Assembly (NCBI GenBank): GCA_951394045.1
Contig: OX595989.1
Location: 372,001-436,000 of the forward strand
DNA: 64,000 bases
Direction: 5' to 3'
Source: Nitzschia sp. DOCU1
Lineage: Eukaryota > Bacillariophyta > Bacillariophyceae > Bacillariales > Bacillariaceae
This document shows, piece by piece, positions 32,401 through 41,368 of the stretch. The notes below the pieces were generated by a model. It made no database searches. It saw only the letters and a list, made by a program, of their open reading frames with translations, and had not been told where the DNA came from. How positions within the stretch are numbered: the stretch's first letter is position 1; every line of letters starts with the position of its first letter. Position numbers and translations under genes: made by a program.

Positions 32401-35219
32401 ACTAGAGCCCCGCCCGTCGCCTTTATCATACCCTCCCAGAGATCGACACATTTTTGCATGCGTGCCAGGATGTCTTGAGCTGTGTCGTTGTTGTTCTTGG
32501 CCGTTTCAACCAAGTCCGTATCATCCACGTATGCATATCCCACCAATCGGATGGCTTCTCCATCAAGTGAGCACTTGAAGAAGGTGCCATACCCAGCTTC
32601 GCGGAGAGTACTAAGTAATGGAGTACTGACGACGGCCCAGATAATGGGTCCGGCGCCATTGCCTTGATAGACTCCTTGCAGCGGTACCGCCCATATATCG
32701 CTTTTGAAGGTCTTGTCAGATATCCCATACGCTGTCTTGATGTGATGTTCCATGTCGGCGATGGTGCCGAGCATACACACCACCTCGGACTTCGAGACTC
32801 CTTGTCCTTGTAAACATAGCGAGGCCACAGCGTGAGCAATACGATCGTAGCAGCTTTTAAGGTCATTGCTGCATAATGCTCCCGGCCATCGCAAAACCCG
32901 TAGCATGTCGAGTGTCAGTCGTTTGTTTAGTGCACATTCTGTGGCTCGATGCCCTTTTCTGCTGCCGTATTGTTCTGGAGCGAGACTGCCGTACATCTCA
33001 GCTGTTTGAGCGACTCGGCGGCTGATAACTTTATTTCCGAAGTTGAAGTCAGCTTCCAGTAGGACGATGGTGCGGAGCTTGTCTGTTCGAAAACTGTTAG
33101 CTTTCTTGGGGATTTCTACATCAATCCCAGTCTTCCAGCGCTTATATGCGTATCCTGACTTGAGCGGAATCGAGGCAAAGGCTGCCTCAAAGTCCGCAAT
33201 TCGATCATGTCTTGCACCGCCTTTACAGTGGCTAAAGGTGAGTCCTGAGTGACCAGCCGCTGTGTTTTCTTTGATCCTCTGCCATCCGTCTTGATAGTCC
33301 AAGGTATTAATTCTCGGCTGCCATGCATTCCTTGGTACTCTTGCCTTCAGTCCAGTTAAGAATATTTTGGTATGTTCATCGATATCCTCCGGCGGTTGAT
33401 ATGTGCCCGCCAATATATGCTCCGCCGCTGGCCCAATGCCTAGCGGTCCTACTTCTTGATACAGAGAAGATGTGAAGAAAGGGGTGTTGGTGCATTGCAT
33501 AAATCGTCTTCGATTTTCGTCAATGCATGCTTGTTCGATACCATTCTTGTCCGTCACGTCTTCCCATTCGCCATTCGGCCCGGTGGGTGCTTCAACCATG
33601 GTGAGGGCCGCCATCTGGTTCTTGCCCAGAACTCTTTTCACTCGGCGATGCATCGTTCTTGATTTTTCCTGAAGTATGAGGTTTTTTAATTCAGCGCTGG
33701 TAGCCTTCCTACGTTTGGCCCGTGCCGGATGTTCCTTCATGCTGTTCGTCGTCAAATAGTCGTCCGAATTTTCGTCTAAGGCCTCCTGGTCATCTTCGTG
33801 GGGTTGCTGTTCTCGAAGTTCCAGCCCCAGTTTCTTATCTGCTCTTGCCTCCGCCAAGTCCTCCAAAAAGGTGCATCTTTTCATCCCACTTTCCCGTTTA
33901 AAGACTTTGTAGTCTTGCATTGCTCTTTGTTGACACGCGGTTATTTCCTCCAATGGTAGCTTCCGTAGGTCTCGCAACTTTGTGGGGCATTGCGCAGCCT
34001 TGATTAGACGTTGTAGTACTTTGGACCCGATTTGGGTACCTCGCTTTTCGGCAGCAAGTGCCTGCCACAGCTTTAATCGATTGACCCAGAATTTGTATTC
34101 GGGGGAGAACGGTACTCCTCCCATGCACAGTCTGCGGCATCTCCGATCTGCATACCGAATGCCTTCCATCTTGAGCTTATCTATTCTTTCCGCTTCGTGT
34201 TGAAGTTCTTCTGATAACGGGTATGTTGCCAATCTTTCCAACTGAAAGGTGCGCCTGTACAGATCGTGCTTGTCCAAGAATTCATCATAGAACCGGTTGA
34301 AGCGCTCAACCACTCTGGGGTCACTGCACTTCATTCGCCGGCCAGCCACAGTAGGCAATGGTGGCATCGAGTGTCCAAATACGTCGGTGAGGCGAAGATC
34401 AAGCCACAAGCAGCGATGATCCGTACGGTTTCGCGTTTTCCCAGTGGCTTTTTCGTAGGAGCCCCCTTGGATTCCTCCCGAGAACTCTGTATAGCCGGAA
34501 GCAATTGGTTCTATCGCCCATGAGGCAAAGACTCCATCGATCGGTTTTGTCTTGCCTTTCTTGGTTGTCTTATGCTTCTTGCAGGTGCTTGGCGCCTCCG
34601 ACTCCCCATGTGCTTCGGTGATCACTTCTCGAAGACCACATAACTCAGCCCATTGTTTGATGGTCTGAGCGCGTATGTCCTCATTACAGTCCATATACAC
34701 AATGACCTGCTCTCCGTCCGTATGCCATTGTGCAACTTCCTTGGCCAGATCCATCAGTATTTGCCGCCTTGGTTCCTTGTGCCCCTCGCCCTTCTTATTG
34801 AACAGATCGCGATGCTGCCTGTATGTTGTATATAGACCCGGTCCCCCTCTTTTGTCGCATGGACGGTAGGCCGTTACAACTCTCAAGCGACGGTTTTGTT
34901 TCCCTCGATAGAGTTGCCAAACCCAGCGGCCTAGCCCTGATGGGTCCCTGCCTCTTCCGATTTCTCGCAGCGCCGCTGCATCCCGACTGATCTGTGCAGT
35001 TCCTCCCCACTGTTTGCGATGCGTACCCTGTTGGTGGGTGTTGTTGCCACATACTGTTCGACTTCTTCCCGTTTCCCAGTATCCCCTTGTTCGTTCATGG
35101 AGATGCAGGTGCTGCGGCGTGTTTCTCCAGTTAATACCGACTTCTGGGAAGCCAAAAATGTCAAATTGATATTCGTCGATGAAGTCTCTCAAGCTATCAT
35201 CAGTGATATCCTTACACAT
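29487..35219 (-). CDS. Non-LTR retrotransposon 1 ORF2: endonuclease, reverse transcriptase, RNase H-like
   Basis: A 1910-residue open frame from an ATG at 35219. An exonuclease/endonuclease/phosphatase-type endonuclease occupies about 1-290 (F-D-I-F-G-F-P-E-V-G, then I-V-Y-M-D-C-N-E-D and P-I-D-G-V-F-A near its end). The reverse transcriptase lies at about 650-950 with Y-G-S-R-K-G-H-R-A, L-C-S-N-D-L-K-S-C-Y-D-R and the catalytic Y-V-D-D at about 895. An RNase H-like domain starts near 1400 (V-A-I-T-D-G-S-Y-K-D; later A-C-D-C-Q-S-A-G). A C-P-C-C-Q-S-P-N-E-N-V-T-H-V-L-Q-C zinc-binding motif lies at about 1660, typical of the C-terminus of LINE ORF2 proteins. No stop or frameshift is seen, so the protein could be active. 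Confidence 0.92.
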   Translation of the reverse strand: MCKDITDDSLRDFIDEYQFDIFGFPEVGINWRNTPQHLHLHERTRGYWETGRSRTVCGNNTHQQGTHRKQWGGTAQISRDAAALREIGRGRDPSGLGRWVWQLYRGKQNRRLRVVTAYRPCDKRGGPGLYTTYRQHRDLFNKKGEGHKEPRRQILMDLAKEVAQWHTDGEQVIVYMDCNEDIRAQTIKQWAELCGLREVITEAHGESEAPSTCKKHKTTKKGKTKPIDGVFASWAIEPIASGYTEFSGGIQGGSYEKATGKTRNRTDHRCLWLDLRLTDVFGHSMPPLPTVAGRRMKCSDPRVVERFNRFYDEFLDKHDLYRRTFQLERLATYPLSEELQHEAERIDKLKMEGIRYADRRCRRLCMGGVPFSPEYKFWVNRLKLWQALAAEKRGTQIGSKVLQRLIKAAQCPTKLRDLRKLPLEEITACQQRAMQDYKVFKRESGMKRCTFLEDLAEARADKKLGLELREQQPHEDDQEALDENSDDYLTTNSMKEHPARAKRRKATSAELKNLILQEKSRTMHRRVKRVLGKNQMAALTMVEAPTGPNGEWEDVTDKNGIEQACIDENRRRFMQCTNTPFFTSSLYQEVGPLGIGPAAEHILAGTYQPPEDIDEHTKIFLTGLKARVPRNAWQPRINTLDYQDGWQRIKENTAAGHSGLTFSHCKGGARHDRIADFEAAFASIPLKSGYAYKRWKTGIDVEIPKKANSFRTDKLRTIVLLEADFNFGNKVISRRVAQTAEMYGSLAPEQYGSRKGHRATECALNKRLTLDMLRVLRWPGALCSNDLKSCYDRIAHAVASLCLQGQGVSKSEVVCMLGTIADMEHHIKTAYGISDKTFKSDIWAVPLQGVYQGNGAGPIIWAVVSTPLLSTLREAGYGTFFKCSLDGEAIRLVGYAYVDDTDLVETAKNNNDTAQDILARMQKCVDLWEGMIKATGGALVIEKSCWWLIDFEWQEDGSWKYKQSPGELSAKDASGAIKQFKRLTAQQAFETLGIYLSPDGNDEAAVEELKKKAKRWADKIRTCFLRSDEAATALFTTIYKTLEYPLAALCLTEEECDDIMRPVLEVALPKMGLNRHFSRAVLYGPIALAGLEFRNLYDTSIIERTKMYLRHIDRPTLTGQLLRALVQQHKLELGLEGPLFSHDYQTVSHLLTTTWIQSLWKACSEEAIMIPDHTECIKPQRVNDRTLADAFTEAGCNVACINRLNKCAKFLRVCTLSDITTGSGFCLRQDILEGKNHAPYTNQYQWPNQGQLPPRYWQEWRTTLAKLCVDSRTYRLREPLREWLTPTPTTWPCVIEQESEKVFFQEDGQWYQVERHDLTRARFITTTAPQGCLHRGIGYKDENQWVFTGYGKCQDNPNKRRPSATTGPRTSVPSLTTSKWEVNKIHNASPCILAKIADGIQQGTAVAITDGSYKDQHGTASFEIRPTLHRRGLQGSNVTPGEDELQCAFRSEVGGIAGILYALEVICQEHQITQGHITIACDCQSAGQQVLWDGQEVDPNHRHYDLLRYTSSLKTRLPIATTYQYVEAHQRERYPKQILDQWAILNDRADLRAKEEWHATSRQDRWMQPLSTDSICIKIAGNHIPGSIDKAIRTHTRHRRLRQYWDNKHPHHNDTIAYDAKAIQRAGSHTTKAKRQWVSKFTTGQIGTGRQMKRCQFWSHDKCPCCQSPNENVTHVLQCPSEAAKAGRSKASEQLNATLHRWHTDPDIHTAIAKSIEDWTHGRPPSLAHPNPAIKAALCTQQQIGWEAMLKGRIAPEWSAAQRDFLKASRYRRRYQVDWSTKLVMAMWEYSSSLWRHRNKILHEDSDQSGGPTIDEDFLNQCIRNEWHVGPRRLRVIDRALFQGTSLAKLLDQTLPYRQQWLRSAALARVASLESKTSNDDNASEGADPSHSTSVADPPRARPLQGTVLL

Positions 35220-35406
35220 TGCTGAGAGTCCTCCGAAGTTCTGAAATCCTAATCGCAGGATGTCATTCTGCTTGTCCCTTGTTTCTCTGTGTAGTAATAA
35301 GTCGCCGTAGTAGCCGCCCGTATGGCTACCGACTGGTTTTCGGCGTTTGGTTTTGTTTACCGACGGCTTAGCCCCACCAGCCAGGGGCTGGGCCGTCCCT
35401 GCTTGC

Positions 35407-37797
35407 TTACAAGCCTGGGGCCGCCTTCAGGTTGTCCTGAGGGCGACTTTGGCGGCTTGAGTTGCGCGAGGGTTGGCTCACCTCCGCGCTGCCATGGTTG
35501 CGTTCCCCGTTAGGGGTAACTGTTGCCGATGTCGGCAATTGCGAGGCTATCTCGATACGACCTGCCAAATTCATGACAACTTCCTCGAGGCTTTTCATCC
35601 GAGCCATGAACGTGTCTTTGGTTCCCGCCGTGAGGCTGGAGAGGTCGGACTGCGGTGTGCCCGTCTCCTGTACCTTCTGTTTCTTTGTAGGAGTTCCTTC
35701 TGGGTCTGCCTTGCGTTTCGTTTGCTTGCTACGGAAGGTTGATACGGAGTCATCATCCTGCGTTCGCTCTCGTTGATAGATGACCTTGACTTGTTCTTGC
35801 TCGTCTTCCTCTTGGTCGCCTTCAAATTCCATGTCCGAGTCAACACCAAATATATCACAAATGGCCTCATCAGCTTTTGACTTCATGATCTTATTCTCCG
35901 GATCCCATATCATTTGAGCATTCTCCAGAATAGCTTCTGGCTTGAAGTGGGAGTACATGGCCTCTTGTGTGACGTTCGGGTATTGGGAACTTAACCTGGA
36001 GATCATGCCTTTGATCATTGCTTGAGCGATGTTCTCTTTACTGGGGTGGTATTGAAACACGTAACCCCTCTTGTGCCACGCAAGATCGATAGAATTGAAG
36101 AGCGGTGTTATTTTCTTCTTCCCGTCTTCATGTTTCCATTTCATAAGAATCTCTCGGAGTGTCTTTCCTCCCCCGAAGGCCAGGTCTTTGGGATTGTCGA
36201 TGTCGATCGCGATACCTTCCATGGTAGTGGTGAGAACTTGTTTGCACCATCCATTTTGTCGATTGAGCAGTTTGGCGAATTTCCTTTTTGCCGTCGAGTC
36301 CGTGAGTCGTTGAAACAATGGGACAATCCTCATCTTCGTACCGTATGGGAAATGAGTGGCCTTGGATGAATAGTATTTGCCAAAGGTGGCCGCGACCTTT
36401 TCTTTGTCTTGTTGAGCGCACTCTATGTGAATGGCCCTGGGATCTTTACTCATGTCCCGCTTGGCGTCGAACTTGGTGCCGTCGTTGATCCTCTTCCACC
36501 TGGCTGCGACTGTCCTGTTGCATAGTTTGCTCCATGCATCTCCCCAGAAGTTCGCGTCCATGAAGCGTGTGGAGTACAACATCCATCCCACTGTCTCCAC
36601 ATTAGCGGCTTGGATTGATGCTACTCGGATCGACTCGTTGCGTTGTTTGTGGTACCAGGTCGTGTTGCTTAACAATGATGCCTCTGTTCCTTGCCACTCG
36701 GCGTGTACTTTTAGGTAGAGTCGTTGTGGTTCAAAAGAAGGGCGCATACCTTTGAAAAATGATTTGAGTTCCTCCATGTCCTTCGGAAAGTGCTGTAGGT
36801 CGTGAAGTATAGTCTGGTGGCCATCTTCCTCAGTTTTATGAAGCTTGAAAGAGGGAACAACACTGTGCATTCCCTCCATCCACTTCTTGCAGGTCATAAT
36901 AGCAGCTTGCACGGCGGCACCTGGAGTAGTATCGGTCGGTTTGATTCCCATGATCTGTAGGTCAAGAAACTTCTTGGTCGTCACGTTGGCCATGGGTTTG
37001 CTGGCCTTGTTAGTGCTTGCCTTGTGGCTCTTTTCCTTGCTGCCTCGTTCCTTGGTGGCTTCGCTCGCTCCGTCATCGGTCATGTGGATAGTAGCCTCAT
37101 CCTCCGAATCGGCGTACAGTCCATCTGCTGCCTCATCCTCGTTTTGCTCCTCGGCGTTTGGCTTGCCGTCTTGTTCCATATCCTGGGTTAGCATTTCTCC
37201 TTCTTGATATCCCTTGGTACTCTCTTCTCCGTCGTCGTCGCTAGCCTCTGGTACCTCAAAGTTCTTTTTGTACGGGTTCTTCAGCTTGGCTTTGACTGCC
37301 TTCCATTCAGCAGCAGTTTCATCTTCCTGTAGCTGTAGCTCTTTGATCCTTTCTTCAATCACCTGGTGTGTGTGCTCCCCATTCTTGATGAGTGCATCAA
37401 CTTCGTTGTTGGCTTCCTGTCCTGCCTTCGATTCCTCTTCCTTTGCTGCGTCATCATCTTCATCATCTTCGTCGCTGTCTTCTGCCATGACATCCGCTTT
37501 GTTCAGCAGGACAAGTCTTGGGTACTCATCTCGAAGGTACGCCTGCAATTTGGCATGCCTGAGGCTAATCACCTCTCCTCCGCTGGACAGCTTTTGCACC
37601 TTGTTCTCCAATCCAATGACGTGAAGGCATCCATAGCACACTCGATCCACCCTTTTATTTGGCTTCCTTTTATTGGTTGCCCCGACCGCCACATCGCAGT
37701 CTTGGTGAGCACAAAAGCCGCATACCATGCACCATGCACCTATGCCCGTAGTTTGCGTCCGCCTCCTTTGTGACCTTGCACCAATTCCCTGCAGCAC
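35407..37797 (-). CDS. Non-LTR retrotransposon 1 ORF1, main part
   Basis: A 796-codon frame whose first codon is GTG rather than ATG, consistent with it being the downstream part of a longer ORF1 that begins at 38023 in another frame. It starts in a Cys-rich zinc-binding region (C-M-V-C-G-F-C-A-H-Q-D-C ... V-C-Y-G-C-L-H), continues with a long acidic, Glu/Asp/Lys-rich coiled-coil-like region (about 85-260), and then a globular region with G-W-M-L-Y-S-T-R-F-M-D and A-A-R-W-K-R-I. It ends with Ser/Gln-rich sequence. ORF1 proteins of this kind bind element RNA. Function is inferred from position. Confidence 0.72.
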   Translation of the reverse strand: MLQGIGARSQRRRTQTTGIGAWCMVCGFCAHQDCDVAVGATNKRKPNKRVDRVCYGCLHVIGLENKVQKLSSGGEVISLRHAKLQAYLRDEYPRLVLLNKADVMAEDSDEDDEDDDAAKEEESKAGQEANNEVDALIKNGEHTHQVIEERIKELQLQEDETAAEWKAVKAKLKNPYKKNFEVPEASDDDGEESTKGYQEGEMLTQDMEQDGKPNAEEQNEDEAADGLYADSEDEATIHMTDDGASEATKERGSKEKSHKASTNKASKPMANVTTKKFLDLQIMGIKPTDTTPGAAVQAAIMTCKKWMEGMHSVVPSFKLHKTEEDGHQTILHDLQHFPKDMEELKSFFKGMRPSFEPQRLYLKVHAEWQGTEASLLSNTTWYHKQRNESIRVASIQAANVETVGWMLYSTRFMDANFWGDAWSKLCNRTVAARWKRINDGTKFDAKRDMSKDPRAIHIECAQQDKEKVAATFGKYYSSKATHFPYGTKMRIVPLFQRLTDSTAKRKFAKLLNRQNGWCKQVLTTTMEGIAIDIDNPKDLAFGGGKTLREILMKWKHEDGKKKITPLFNSIDLAWHKRGYVFQYHPSKENIAQAMIKGMISRLSSQYPNVTQEAMYSHFKPEAILENAQMIWDPENKIMKSKADEAICDIFGVDSDMEFEGDQEEDEQEQVKVIYQRERTQDDDSVSTFRSKQTKRKADPEGTPTKKQKVQETGTPQSDLSSLTAGTKDTFMARMKSLEEVVMNLAGRIEIASQLPTSATVTPNGERNHGSAEVSQPSRNSSRQSRPQDNLKAAPGL

Positions 37798-38023
37798 ACA
37801 TCGTCTTCACCTGTCCGATTGCGGAGATCATCGGCGTCACATCTTCCGGTCCTCCTCGAATCTTCCCGATCTCCTTGAAGAACTTGCAATTGGTCTTCGG
37901 ACCTTTCATAAGTGCTCCAAGAGCGTCCTCCTTTCCCGCTACTTCCATCGTTTTTCCTTGATTGTTACTCTCAGCGTCGTTATCTTTTGTAAAAGTCGTC
38001 GTTTTTCCTCCTGTCATGGTCAT
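37700..38023 (-). pseudogene. 5' part of non-LTR element 1 ORF1, split off by a frameshift
   Basis: An ATG at 38023 opens a frame (MTMTGGKTTTFTKDNDAESN...) through M-C-A-A-G-N-W-C-K-V, which supplies the first cysteines of the zinc region. At 37727-37740 the reading moves to the frame of the downstream ORF1 part. The cause is visible as a 7-bp tandem duplication at exactly this point; without the extra unit the two frames would align. Confidence 0.75.
37727..37740. repeat. 7-bp tandem duplication ATGCACC x2 that breaks ORF1
   Basis: ATGCACCATGCACC on the plus strand. Seven bases shift the frame by one, and the Cys-rich motif continues in the new frame directly after it. Confidence 0.8.
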
Positions 38024-38124
38024 TTTCCTCTCGTAGGATGACTACTAGGTTTCTACGTAAGCTTATGTTATCTTGTGTACCACGCGCTACATACGCGTTT
38101 TCGACTTCCCGAATTCCGAAAAAG

Positions 38125-38141
38125 TATGGTTCTTATAGCTA
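38125..38141. repeat. 17-bp target-site duplication, right copy (non-LTR element 1)
   Basis: TATGGTTCTTATAGCTA, identical to 29158-29174. It marks the 5' end of the minus-strand element. Confidence 0.85.
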
Positions 38142-38184
38142 GATCACTCCCCGATTCATCTCTTTGATTGCTACTAGAGATCGC

Positions 38185-39228
38185 TTACGCCGCTGGCGCA
38201 AAACATAGCGCCTTTTCCTGAAATAGCGAGTTCAACAGGAAAAAGACGTAATCTTCCTCCATCACCATCTGCGAAGTACTACTAGTTGCATGGGCATTGG
38301 CCAAAAGACTCGTCGAAGTGGATGCTTCTAGAATCATCCGCAGCGATTTCATGCAGGCATTGGTGTTTTCCAAGTGGAACAAGTATGCATGTATGTTTCC
38401 CATGTTGTTCAGGATGGCGAGGAGCAACTTTTCCACATCCATAATGCGCCAGATCAAACAAAGTGTTGCTGCTTTTGGGAGCGTTTGATCATATTGCTGT
38501 TGCCGAGGAATGTGTTTATCCAGAGTCTCCAAAGCCTGCTCGTAAAGTTTCAAGGCATGCCAAAGAGACGCCGATACCCCCAAATGCATTCCGATATTGT
38601 GCTGCACCAGGGCTTGATTGTATAGAATAATCGCCAGTGTTCTGAACAACGATTCATCTTCTTCGTCTGAAAGAGAGAGAACCAGTGCTCGGTTGTACAT
38701 GGTAAAGGCATTTCCCGCAGCAGCAGTAGTTGGAAGCATGCAGGTCGCAGATGCCGAAGTGGGGCAACATGGCAAGGATGGACCGTTCGCAGCACCAGTG
38801 CTACTTGGCCGTTCCGTGGAATCGAGCTGCGACCCGGACTCGTCTAAGGGCTGCTGCAGATTGGCGGGGTCGATAACTCTCGTTTCCGTGGATGCCGAAG
38901 AGGCACTCTCTCCTACTAGCAGGCCCACGTCATCTTCCAAGTCCTCCATCATCATGTCGTCATCATCAACCCAGCTGTCATCGTCTCCTGCGCTGTCTGT
39001 TGATGAAACAGTTGACGCTGGCTCAGCAGGCAATGGAGACGGCGTCTGAGAAACGCGCGCTAGCCTCTGCAGGCAAAGATCGTACGCCACTGCTAGCTCC
39101 TGGGCGGCATGATTGTATTCGCCACGGATAAAGTGGGATAGGGCGCTGTTATTGAGATGGACTAGAGTATGTGGCATAGGCCGGCAGCTATCAAGGACAG
39201 TATTGGTGCTCGCCATTGTGAATGTCAT
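38185..39228 (-). CDS. TPR-like protein with acidic insert
   Basis: 347 residues from the ATG at 39228 (the frame opens one codon earlier at a TTG). The N-terminal helix pair (L-V-H-L-N-N-S-A-L-S-H-F-I-R-G-E-Y, then A-A-Q-E-L-A-V-A-Y-D) and the C-terminal region (N-Q-A-L-V-Q-H-N-I-G, L-W-H-A-L-K-L-Y-E-Q-A-L, N-N-M-G-N-I-H-A-Y) fit tetratricopeptide helices. Between them lies an acidic Asp/Ser-rich insert (about 75-150, D-D-D-D-M-M-M-E-D-L-E-D-D). No signal peptide or membrane span. TPR domains mediate protein contacts; the partner is unknown. The stop codon is only about 45 bp from the target site of retroelement 1, so the element sits in or next to its 3' untranslated region. Confidence 0.68.
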   Translation of the reverse strand: MTFTMASTNTVLDSCRPMPHTLVHLNNSALSHFIRGEYNHAAQELAVAYDLCLQRLARVSQTPSPLPAEPASTVSSTDSAGDDDSWVDDDDMMMEDLEDDVGLLVGESASSASTETRVIDPANLQQPLDESGSQLDSTERPSSTGAANGPSLPCCPTSASATCMLPTTAAAGNAFTMYNRALVLSLSDEEDESLFRTLAIILYNQALVQHNIGMHLGVSASLWHALKLYEQALETLDKHIPRQQQYDQTLPKAATLCLIWRIMDVEKLLLAILNNMGNIHAYLFHLENTNACMKSLRMILEASTSTSLLANAHATSSTSQMVMEEDYVFFLLNSLFQEKALCFAPAA

Positions 39229-39991
39229 CAAGGGATGTTGCTTGTAGAACTAATGGTTTGGTCAGTGTGAGTGAGTTTCGAGGGGAAGAAACGAAATGCG
39301 ACGTTGTCGAATAATTTTTGAGGACGCGAACATCGAGGGAGGAAAAGTGCAGCTGGTTGTACGGGCATCGACCTTCTTCTCTTTCAATGGAGCGACGATG
39401 ATCGTCGCTCCATAGAAGGACTTCTCATTTTGCCGACGAACGAGAGGAAACGCGATCGTGTGGAATACAAAGCTGTTGTTCTTCGGGTGGTTCTTTTCGG
39501 TGAAGGAACAAATGAATGATGTCTTTTCGTGACGGGAAGAGATTCTTCGTGACGGTGGGCGACCTTTCTTTATTTCGCTTTTCACTAAGTGAAGGGCTAT
39601 TGGGCACCGCGACCTCTTAAGTAGAAAACCAATGCAGCTTCGCATGGAACATTGCAATCAGCAAAGCAAAACGGGCGAAAGCCATGTTGATTCCTTTCTC
39701 GCATTTATAGACGATGCATTGAGGCTTATTTTTCAAAATATCAAAGACATAATCATTGTTAATTATTTTGTTTTCCTTCATACATGCCTCTGTCCGCCTC
39801 GGGGGTTAAATCAATTTTCCTGCAGCCGTGCTGCTTGGTCGTTGCCGAAGCAAGATCGACCCGCAGCGTGGATGGAAAGAGGCGATCGACGATGATGCAC
39901 CCCGCCCGAGTTAACCCACGTGATCATTTTCCGTATGATTTGCTTTGACGAGGCACCCCTTCTACAGTACTAGTAATGGTTGGTGTGGTTG
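39229..39991. other. Divergent intergenic region between TPR-like and LRR genes
   Basis: About 760 bp with no supportable gene; frames at 39262-39657 lack motifs. Just before the LRR start an out-of-frame ATG at 39976 opens a 19-codon upstream frame ending at 40032, overlapping the main start. Confidence 0.45.
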
Positions 39992-41368
39992 ATGCGGCTG
40001 CCGCTGTGCAAAGAAATGGAGGAAAGAGTTGAAAGTAATGAGTATTGCATCGTTCAAGACCTCGATGGGACGCCAGCACAGCTTTTGTCTCTGATGCAAG
40101 GACTGGAAGAGGCACTTGGCGACTCTGTTCATAATTCAAACAACATCAAACGAGTTATATTGGAAACGGTGCATTGGTCAGATGAAAGCTGGACTTACTT
40201 GCAACGAATCTTGCAGGCTCACTCCTTGGAATGTCTAGAATTCCGATCAACCTTTGATCGCATTGCCCTCGAAAATCTTGGAATGACGAAACGTCTCGAG
40301 TTGCAGTATACTCCACTGGAACCCTTCATCTCTACTCTGGTGCCGTCTGGAAGTTATTTGAAAGAGTTGGTTCTCGCAAACTCGACATTGTCCCTCGGAA
40401 CAGCGGCGTCGTTAGCGGACTGTCTTTCACAACCGACTTTTTGCCTTACAAGTCTGGATCTTTCAGGAACTCGGTTTCTGGACGATGCAGCAGCGTGCCT
40501 TGCGAGGGGGTTACGAAATCACGGGGGGTCTCTGGAGACTATTTGCGTCTCAGAATGCAATTTGATGGACGAACAAATTGGGGCCTTGGTGGGTAGTCTA
40601 GCCGAGTGCTGTGCTCAGGATCCCCCAACATTTTCTCTGAAGGAACTGGATATATCGTTCAATAAGAGCCGGCACGTGAGCACAGCGAAACTGGCGCTAC
40701 TACTTTACAGATCTAGATTACGAAAGCTCAGCATGGGGTTCCAAGCGTTCGGCGAAGCGAAACGAATCGATATGTCGGCCATTTTTGCTTCTATTGCCAA
40801 CAACAGGTACTTGCAGGAGTTCGAAATCGGGGGCAACAGCCTTCGCGACAATGACATGCCAGCATTGGTGAGTGCATTGGTAAGGAATCGATCTCTCAAG
40901 GTACTAGACATATCTGAAAATCGGTTTACAAATGTTGGGATTGCGCAGCTGGCCGATGGCCTGAGGCAGACAGTTTCCTTGCAGCAACTTCTGATGGAGG
41001 ATATCCGAGATATTGATGGACAAGGTATCCGGAGTCTGGTAGACGCATTGGAGTCATCTGGTAACTGCAACCTTCATACAATTGAAGTCGCGGAGGAACT
41101 GCAACACTCTCCGGATTGGGAAATGTTGACGTATATCCTGGACTTGAACTGGAGCGGTGGTCGACTCCTCATGCAGACAAAAGAAGATGATGACGAATTC
41201 CCTCACCATGCCCACGGAAGAAATGGCGAGATCCCGCTCTCATTATGGTCGCTTGTCATGGAACGCGTCAATTTTCCAGCACGACGCATGTTGACAGCTC
41301 GAACTCCCTGTGCACCCGACATTTTGTACTACATGATTCGTGAGAAACCCATGTTATTCCACCAGTAA
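39992..41368 (+). CDS. Leucine-rich-repeat protein (ribonuclease-inhibitor-type repeats)
   Basis: 458 residues from the ATG at 39992; the next in-frame ATG at 40016 (MEERVESNEYC) is an alternative because an out-of-frame upstream ATG at 39976 overlaps the first. From about residue 90 there are 28-residue-type repeats: L-K-E-L-V-L-A-N-S, L-T-S-L-D-L-S-G-T, L-E-T-I-C-V-S-E-C-N-L, L-K-E-L-D-I-S-F-N, L-Q-E-F-E-I-G-G-N-S-L, L-K-V-L-D-I-S-E-N. The C-terminal region has I-P-L-S-L-W-S-L-V-M-E-R-V-N and a hydrophobic tail, matching the end of the LRR gene at 61775. No signal peptide or membrane span, so cytosolic or nuclear. Exact role unknown; this looks like an expanded diatom LRR family. Confidence 0.8.
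   Translation: MRLPLCKEMEERVESNEYCIVQDLDGTPAQLLSLMQGLEEALGDSVHNSNNIKRVILETVHWSDESWTYLQRILQAHSLECLEFRSTFDRIALENLGMTKRLELQYTPLEPFISTLVPSGSYLKELVLANSTLSLGTAASLADCLSQPTFCLTSLDLSGTRFLDDAAACLARGLRNHGGSLETICVSECNLMDEQIGALVGSLAECCAQDPPTFSLKELDISFNKSRHVSTAKLALLLYRSRLRKLSMGFQAFGEAKRIDMSAIFASIANNRYLQEFEIGGNSLRDNDMPALVSALVRNRSLKVLDISENRFTNVGIAQLADGLRQTVSLQQLLMEDIRDIDGQGIRSLVDALESSGNCNLHTIEVAEELQHSPDWEMLTYILDLNWSGGRLLMQTKEDDDEFPHHAHGRNGEIPLSLWSLVMERVNFPARRMLTARTPCAPDILYYMIREKPMLFHQ

Larger units (their letters stand above)
29175..38124 (-). mobile_element. Full-length non-LTR retrotransposon 1 (8950 bp)
   Basis: A LINE-type element bounded by a 17-bp target-site duplication (29158-29174 and 38125-38141). 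On the minus strand it carries ORF1 (zinc-binding and acidic regions, frameshifted) and then ORF2 (endonuclease, reverse transcriptase, RNase H-like, zinc motif). ORF1 and ORF2 are separated by about 190 bp. There is no A-rich tail at the 3' boundary (29175 side); the element ends in ...AATCAGTGAGTTAGT on its own strand. The long perfect duplication and the open ORF2 suggest fairly recent integration by target-primed reverse transcription. The insertion point is about 45 bp downstream of the stop of the TPR-like gene. Confidence 0.88.

Noticed and set aside
37797..38023. Calling the ORF1 frames of non-LTR element 1 two separate genes
   Set aside because: The downstream frame lacks an ATG and both frames carry parts of one zinc region joined at a 7-bp duplication.
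39262..39657. Minus-strand frame of 131 residues upstream of the TPR-like gene
   Set aside because: No motif, and it lies in the likely 5' region of that gene.
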